Positions 6,256-10,040 of a stretch of DNA of 10,040 nt are shown here, piece after piece. The notes beneath the pieces are model-generated. The model was not told the DNA's origin and searched no databases. It saw only the letters and a list, made by a program, of their open reading frames with translations. Each line of letters starts with the position of its first letter. The first letter of the stretch is position 1. The stretch is from an uncultured Erysipelotrichaceae bacterium (GTDB lineage: Bacteria > Bacillota_I > Bacilli_A > Erysipelotrichales > Erysipelotrichaceae), in the NCBI GenBank assembly GCA_902795905.1, contig CADBMY010000110.1, forward strand, positions 1 through 10,040, in the 5' to 3' direction. A program made the position numbers and the translations under genes.

Positions 6256-7221
6256 ATGAAGATCGTAGTACTGGATGGATATACGGAGAATCCCGGAGAT
6301 CTCTCCTGGGATGGTGTAAGAGAACTGGGTGAACTGACGGTATATGAGAGAACTCCTCTGCATGATGAAGCAGAGATCATCAGACGCATCGGAGAAGCAG
6401 AAGTAGTACTGACCAACAAGACACCGATCACAAGAAATGTATTAGACGCATGTCCAAACATCCGGATGATCAGTGTACTGGCAACCGGATACAACGTTGT
6501 CGATACCGCATATGCCAAGGAGAAGGGCATACCGGTATGCAATATACCGACATACGGTACCGATTCCGTAGCCCAGTTTGCGATCGCCTTACTGCTGGAG
6601 ATCTGTCATCATATCGGGCATCACGATCAGACTGTTAAAGAAGGCAAGTGGCAGAACTGCCCCGACTTCTGTTACTGGGATTACCCGCTGATCGAACTGG
6701 CCGGTAAGACACTTGGCATCATCGGCTTTGGACGCATCGGCAGAAGGACCGGCGAGATCGCCAGGGCACTGGGTATGCATGTGCTGGCATATGACAGCTT
6801 TGAGAATGAGGCAGGCAGACAGATCGCAGACTATGTGACACTGGATGAACTGTTCACAAAGAGTGATGTGATCGCCCTGCACTGTCCGTTATTCCCGGAG
6901 ACACAGGGAATCATCAACAAGGACAGTATCGCAAAGATGAAGGACGGTGTGATCATCCTGAATAACTCCAGGGGACCGCTGATCGTTGAACAGGATCTTG
7001 CGGATGCGCTGAACAGCGGTAAGGTCGCCGCAGCCGGTGTAGACGTTGTCAGCACCGAGCCGATCAAAGGTGATAATCCCCTGCTTACCGCGAAGAACTG
7101 CATCATTACCCCGCACATGTCCTGGGGTGCTAAGGAAGCCAGACAGCGTATCATGGACATGACGGTAGATAACATCAAAGGTTACCTGCAGGGTGAACCG
7201 GTGAACGTAGTAAATAAGTAA
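6256..7221 (+). CDS. D-2-hydroxyacid dehydrogenase, glycerate dehydrogenase/hydroxypyruvate reductase type
   Basis: The 321-residue NAD(P)-dependent enzyme has the usual family length (310-335). The Rossmann motif GIIGFGRIGRRTGEIA (G157, G159, G162) is followed by an acidic residue at the end of the next strand (D180 in LAYD), which favours NADH over NADPH. The catalytic triad is complete: R239 in NNSRGPLIVE, E268 in STEPI and H287 in TPHMSWG. N-terminal TGYNVVDTAYAKEKGI and NIPTYGTDSVAQF fit the glycerate dehydrogenase/HprA branch better than D-lactate dehydrogenase, so reduction of hydroxypyruvate or glyoxylate (or the reverse) is likely; the exact substrate is inference. The protein is cytosolic. 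It follows the lipoprotein gene after a weak hairpin and ends at a strong terminator, so it is the last gene of the block. Co-transcription with the channel pair is possible. Confidence 0.9.
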   Translation: MKIVVLDGYTENPGDLSWDGVRELGELTVYERTPLHDEAEIIRRIGEAEVVLTNKTPITRNVLDACPNIRMISVLATGYNVVDTAYAKEKGIPVCNIPTYGTDSVAQFAIALLLEICHHIGHHDQTVKEGKWQNCPDFCYWDYPLIELAGKTLGIIGFGRIGRRTGEIARALGMHVLAYDSFENEAGRQIADYVTLDELFTKSDVIALHCPLFPETQGIINKDSIAKMKDGVIILNNSRGPLIVEQDLADALNSGKVAAAGVDVVSTEPIKGDNPLLTAKNCIITPHMSWGAKEARQRIMDMTVDNIKGYLQGEPVNVVNK

Positions 7222-7224
7222 ACG

Positions 7225-7272
7225 AAAGAGTCATCTGTATGTGCACATATATATTACATTCAGATGACTTTT

Positions 7273-7274
<2 letters not shown>
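7225..7274 (+). terminator. Intrinsic terminator closing the central gene block
   Basis: AGTCATCTG (7229-7237) and CAGATGACT (7261-7269) form a perfect 9-bp stem, extendable with A-T pairs at its base, followed by six Ts (7269-7274). The 23-base AT-rich loop contains the short palindromes GTGCAC and ATATAT and may itself fold. It starts 8 bases after the dehydrogenase stop. Confidence 0.9.
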
Positions 7275-7938
<664 letters not shown>

Positions 7939-7966
7939 GGCATAACTAAAATCGGGATGAAATATA

Positions 7967-7996
7967 GGGTACTGTTTAAATTAGTGTACTTTTTTA
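7967..7996 (+). repeat. Imperfect direct repeat, copy 1
   Basis: GGGTACTGTTTAAA, then TTAGTGTAC and TTTTTTA. It shares the first ten bases (GGGTACTGTT) and the final CTTTTTTA with copy 2, the start points being 107 bases apart. The inner part has short dyad symmetry (ACT/AGT and GTAC/GTAC). It starts 28 bases after the recombinase stop and could double as a weak terminator because of the T-run. Confidence 0.6.
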
Positions 7997-8073
7997 TTTT
8001 ACCTAAAGCAGCATACCTATTCTAACATATAAAACCATAAATACGCAAAATAATAGGGTGCTAAAGAAACTGT

Positions 8074-8102
8074 GGGTACTGTTCAAAAAGTACACTTTTT
8101 TA
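8074..8102 (+). repeat. Imperfect direct repeat, copy 2
   Basis: GGGTACTGTTCAAA, then AAGTACAC and TTTTTTA. Here the dyad is cleaner than in copy 1: GTACT (8076-8080) pairs with AGTAC around an eight-base loop, followed by AC and six Ts. It could be a recombinase half-site pair or a small terminator-like hairpin. It sits 37 bases before the first candidate glycosyltransferase start. Confidence 0.6.
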
Positions 8103-8139
8103 GCAGTCATCATCATTAAATACAACAGTAATACATCAA

Positions 8140-9081
8140 ATGGAAAAAGTAATGAGCAAGAAGAATAACATGACAATAGCCGCGGTTATTGTGACATATA
8201 ACAGACGATATCTGCTTGAAGAATGCTTAAATGCGGTGTTAAATCAGCAAGAATGGAGCTGTGAAGCAATTGTTGTTGATAATGCGTCATCCGACGAGAC
8301 ATATGAATATATGTCAATAATCTCTGCAGAGAACGAAAGAATCCATTATTATCGTTTGGATAAAAACATTGGTGGATCAGGCGGATTTAATTACGGAATG
8401 AAAAAGGCGGTGCAGTTAGGTGCTGACTATATATGGATGATGGATGATGACTGTATACCTGAACCGGATGCCCTTCGCCAATTGGTATTTGCTAATCAAT
8501 TGATTGGAAATAATAACTACGGATTCCTTTCTTCAGCAGTATTCTGGTTGGACGGCACCGAATGCAAAATGAATAGGCAAAAAATCACAAAAGCATACTA
8601 TCAAAATCTTGATTTGCTTAAAGAGGGAATAATCAGGGTAGACCAAGGAACATTTGTATCCATGTTTATATCTCGTCAAACGGTAATAAAAGTCGGATTG
8701 CCGATCAAAGAATTCTTTATTTGGGGTGATGATATAGAGTACTCAAGAAGGATTGCTGTGAGACACAATATACCTTCCTTTCTTGTGGGTAAAAGTACAG
8801 TTGTCCATAAAACTGCTAACAACGAGGGAAGCAGTATTGTACTAGATGATGCAAATCGAATTGAAAGGTACAACTTTGCCTATAGAAATGACAACTATAC
8901 ATATAGAAAAGAAGGCCTCAAGGGATTCACATATTATACAGGGAAATGTGTTATCAACGTGCTTCGCATTATTATGAATTCCAAAAATCATAAGTTAAAA
9001 CGTTCGTGGGTTGTGATAAAAAACTTCTTCGCGGGACTTACGTTTAACCCAAGGATTGAATGTTTAGAGGAGGATGAATAA
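8140..9081 (+). CDS. GT2 family glycosyltransferase, rhamnosyl/galactofuranosyl-transferase-like
   Basis: The 313-residue protein has a GT-A fold. IAAVIVTYNRRYLLEECLNAVL (13-34) and VVDNASSDET (45-54) bind the nucleotide-sugar, MMDDDCIPEPDAL holds the metal-binding DDD at 102-104, and IWGDDIEYSRR (194-204) carries the catalytic-base WGDD..E seen in GlfT2-like and rhamnosyltransferase-like GT2 enzymes. No membrane helix is evident; it probably acts at the inner face of the membrane on a lipid-linked glycan. Donor and acceptor cannot be read from sequence. The start is uncertain among ATG 8140, 8152 and 8170, none with a good Shine-Dalgarno sequence; family homology begins near residue 12. The stop overlaps the next gene by one base (TAATG). 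The gene is more AT-rich than those left of 7221, as is usual for horizontally exchanged polysaccharide loci. Confidence 0.87.
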   Translation: MEKVMSKKNNMTIAAVIVTYNRRYLLEECLNAVLNQQEWSCEAIVVDNASSDETYEYMSIISAENERIHYYRLDKNIGGSGGFNYGMKKAVQLGADYIWMMDDDCIPEPDALRQLVFANQLIGNNNYGFLSSAVFWLDGTECKMNRQKITKAYYQNLDLLKEGIIRVDQGTFVSMFISRQTVIKVGLPIKEFFIWGDDIEYSRRIAVRHNIPSFLVGKSTVVHKTANNEGSSIVLDDANRIERYNFAYRNDNYTYRKEGLKGFTYYTGKCVINVLRIIMNSKNHKLKRSWVVIKNFFAGLTFNPRIECLEEDE

Positions 9082-10040
9082 TGTCTAATCAGTTACTTAC
9101 AGTGATTGTCCCGGCATATAATGTTGAAAAGTATTTAAAAGAATGCATAGATAGCCTCATTAACCAGTCATTGATTAATCATCATATTGTGATTGTAAAT
9201 GATGGCTCAACTGATAATACTCCGTCAATATGTGAGAAGTATGCTGCAGAATATCCTGAATTAATAACATATGTGTCACAGAGTAATAAAGGATTGGGGG
9301 CTGCAAGAAATTGCGGAATGAAATATGTCCAGACTCCTTTTGTGACATTTCTTGATAGTGATGATTGGTATGGTCAATTGTTTGTCGAAAAAATGACTGC
9401 ATTGCTTTCAAGAGTGGAACACTACCCAGATATGATCATAATGTTGCCGTGGATTTATGATGTTGTAACTAGTCAGTATCTTCCTTGGCATAGTAAGGAC
9501 ACGTTCGAAAGACTATTTTCAAAATCGACAGAGGATAATGTTCAAATTCGAAATACTAAAGAATGTCCGGAATTGTTGTCTTTAGAGGTTAGCGCAAACA
9601 GTAAGGTCTATAAGACAGATTTTTTAAGAGATGCACACTTCCAGTTTCCAGAGGGTGTTAGATGGGAAGATTTTCGCCCTCACTTTCAATTGATGCATTG
9701 CGCTAAAGAAATAATCGCTTTAAAGGATGCCGGCTTCTATTACCGATTTAACACCAATGGGCAAATAACTGCCGAAAATGGGAAAACCAGATTAGATGCA
9801 GTTGCTGTTTTTAGAGATACGTTGGTATATGCAGATAGATTACATTTTACCGATGTGGAGTACTCCTACGTTCTTCGGTGGATATGCAATTACACTAAGT
9901 GGAATCTGGATATGGTTAACAGTGAATATAGATCTATTCTTCTTGAACAACTCCACGAATTATATAAAGAGATTCCACAGTGGAGGTTTCAGAATTATCT
10001 AAACACATGTTCTCCTAAGAGAAGAAAAGAAACCGTAATG
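9081..10040 (+). CDS. GT2 family glycosyltransferase (GT-A), 3' end beyond the window
   Basis: A single open frame of 320 codons runs from ATG 9081 to the last base of the window without a stop. The ribosome binding site GAGGAGG (9067-9073) lies seven bases ahead, and the ATG overlaps the previous stop by one base, so the two genes are coupled. The N-terminus LTVIVPAYNVEKYLKECIDSL (6-26), VNDGSTDNT (39-47), SNKGLGAARNCGM (68-80) and FLDSDDW (90-96, DxD motif D92-D94) are classic GT2 motifs, and WEDF (195-198) is the likely catalytic-base region. The C-terminal part after about residue 230 is not diagnostic. Together with the preceding gene it points to capsule, exopolysaccharide or wall glycan synthesis. 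The sugar is unknown. AT-rich codon use resembles the gene before it. Confidence 0.88.
   Translation, partial: MSNQLLTVIVPAYNVEKYLKECIDSLINQSLINHHIVIVNDGSTDNTPSICEKYAAEYPELITYVSQSNKGLGAARNCGMKYVQTPFVTFLDSDDWYGQLFVEKMTALLSRVEHYPDMIIMLPWIYDVVTSQYLPWHSKDTFERLFSKSTEDNVQIRNTKECPELLSLEVSANSKVYKTDFLRDAHFQFPEGVRWEDFRPHFQLMHCAKEIIALKDAGFYYRFNTNGQITAENGKTRLDAVAVFRDTLVYADRLHFTDVEYSYVLRWICNYTKWNLDMVNSEYRSILLEQLHELYKEIPQWRFQNYLNTCSPKRRKETVM

Larger units (their letters stand above)
7939..8139. other. AT-rich non-coding region between recombinase and glycosyltransferase genes
   Basis: I see no gene here. It holds two imperfect repeats (7967-7996 and 8074-8102) and a partial third, ATAGGGTGCT at 8053-8062, which matches ATAGGGTACT at 7964-7973 in nine of ten bases. 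Only weak promoter-like elements are visible, for example TTTACC at 7998-8003 with TCTAAC 17 bases on. No Shine-Dalgarno sequence precedes the ATG at 8140. The region may carry recombinase target sites and the leader of the polysaccharide genes. Confidence 0.6.

Noticed and set aside
7967..8102. A CRISPR array
   Set aside because: Only two imperfect repeats and one fragment are present, with irregular spacing, no spacer-like regularity and no cas genes.

Overview
The window is bacterial and most likely from a low-to-mid GC gut-type Bacillota (an Erysipelotrichia- or Clostridia-like genome is my guess). The reasons are GGAGG-type ribosome binding sites, AzlCD, a very long MscS-type channel, and an IS200/IS605 element with a TnpB/omega-RNA end. 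No rRNA, tRNA or lineage marker is present, so the taxonomy is inference.

Left edge (1-211): the last 20 codons of an IS605-type tnpB are followed by its structured omega-RNA and the right end of the element, which closes at a TCAA at 192-195. The element has landed inside azlC. From 196 the sequence continues in frame as the AzlC signature YAGSMQ, so azlC has lost about its first 50 codons. The first 16 bases after the element end, the expected omega-RNA guide, are azlC sequence.

Centre (196-7221), all genes on + and tightly packed: truncated azlC, azlD (overlapping ATGA), a VanX-type M15D D,D-dipeptidase, a 1125-residue MscS-family channel with two Cache-like sensor regions, a solute-binding lipoprotein of the NMT1/SsuA type whose start overlaps the channel stop by 8 bases, and a D-2-hydroxyacid dehydrogenase of the glycerate dehydrogenase/hydroxypyruvate reductase type. 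A strong intrinsic terminator closes the block at 7229-7274. The channel plus lipoprotein pair has no ABC permease or ATPase beside it. It is the best candidate here for an undescribed sensing or transport module.

Right part (7275-10040): a small serine recombinase stands alone. It is followed by about 200 bases of AT-rich non-coding DNA holding two imperfect 29-30 base repeats, each ending in a T-run, and a third partial copy. Next come two abutting GT2 glycosyltransferases, the second running off the window. Base composition becomes visibly more AT-rich here, as is common for capsule or exopolysaccharide loci. A recombinase with adjacent repeats at the head of such a locus suggests a recombination hotspot or a switchable locus. 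That is inference; the sequence shows only the parts.
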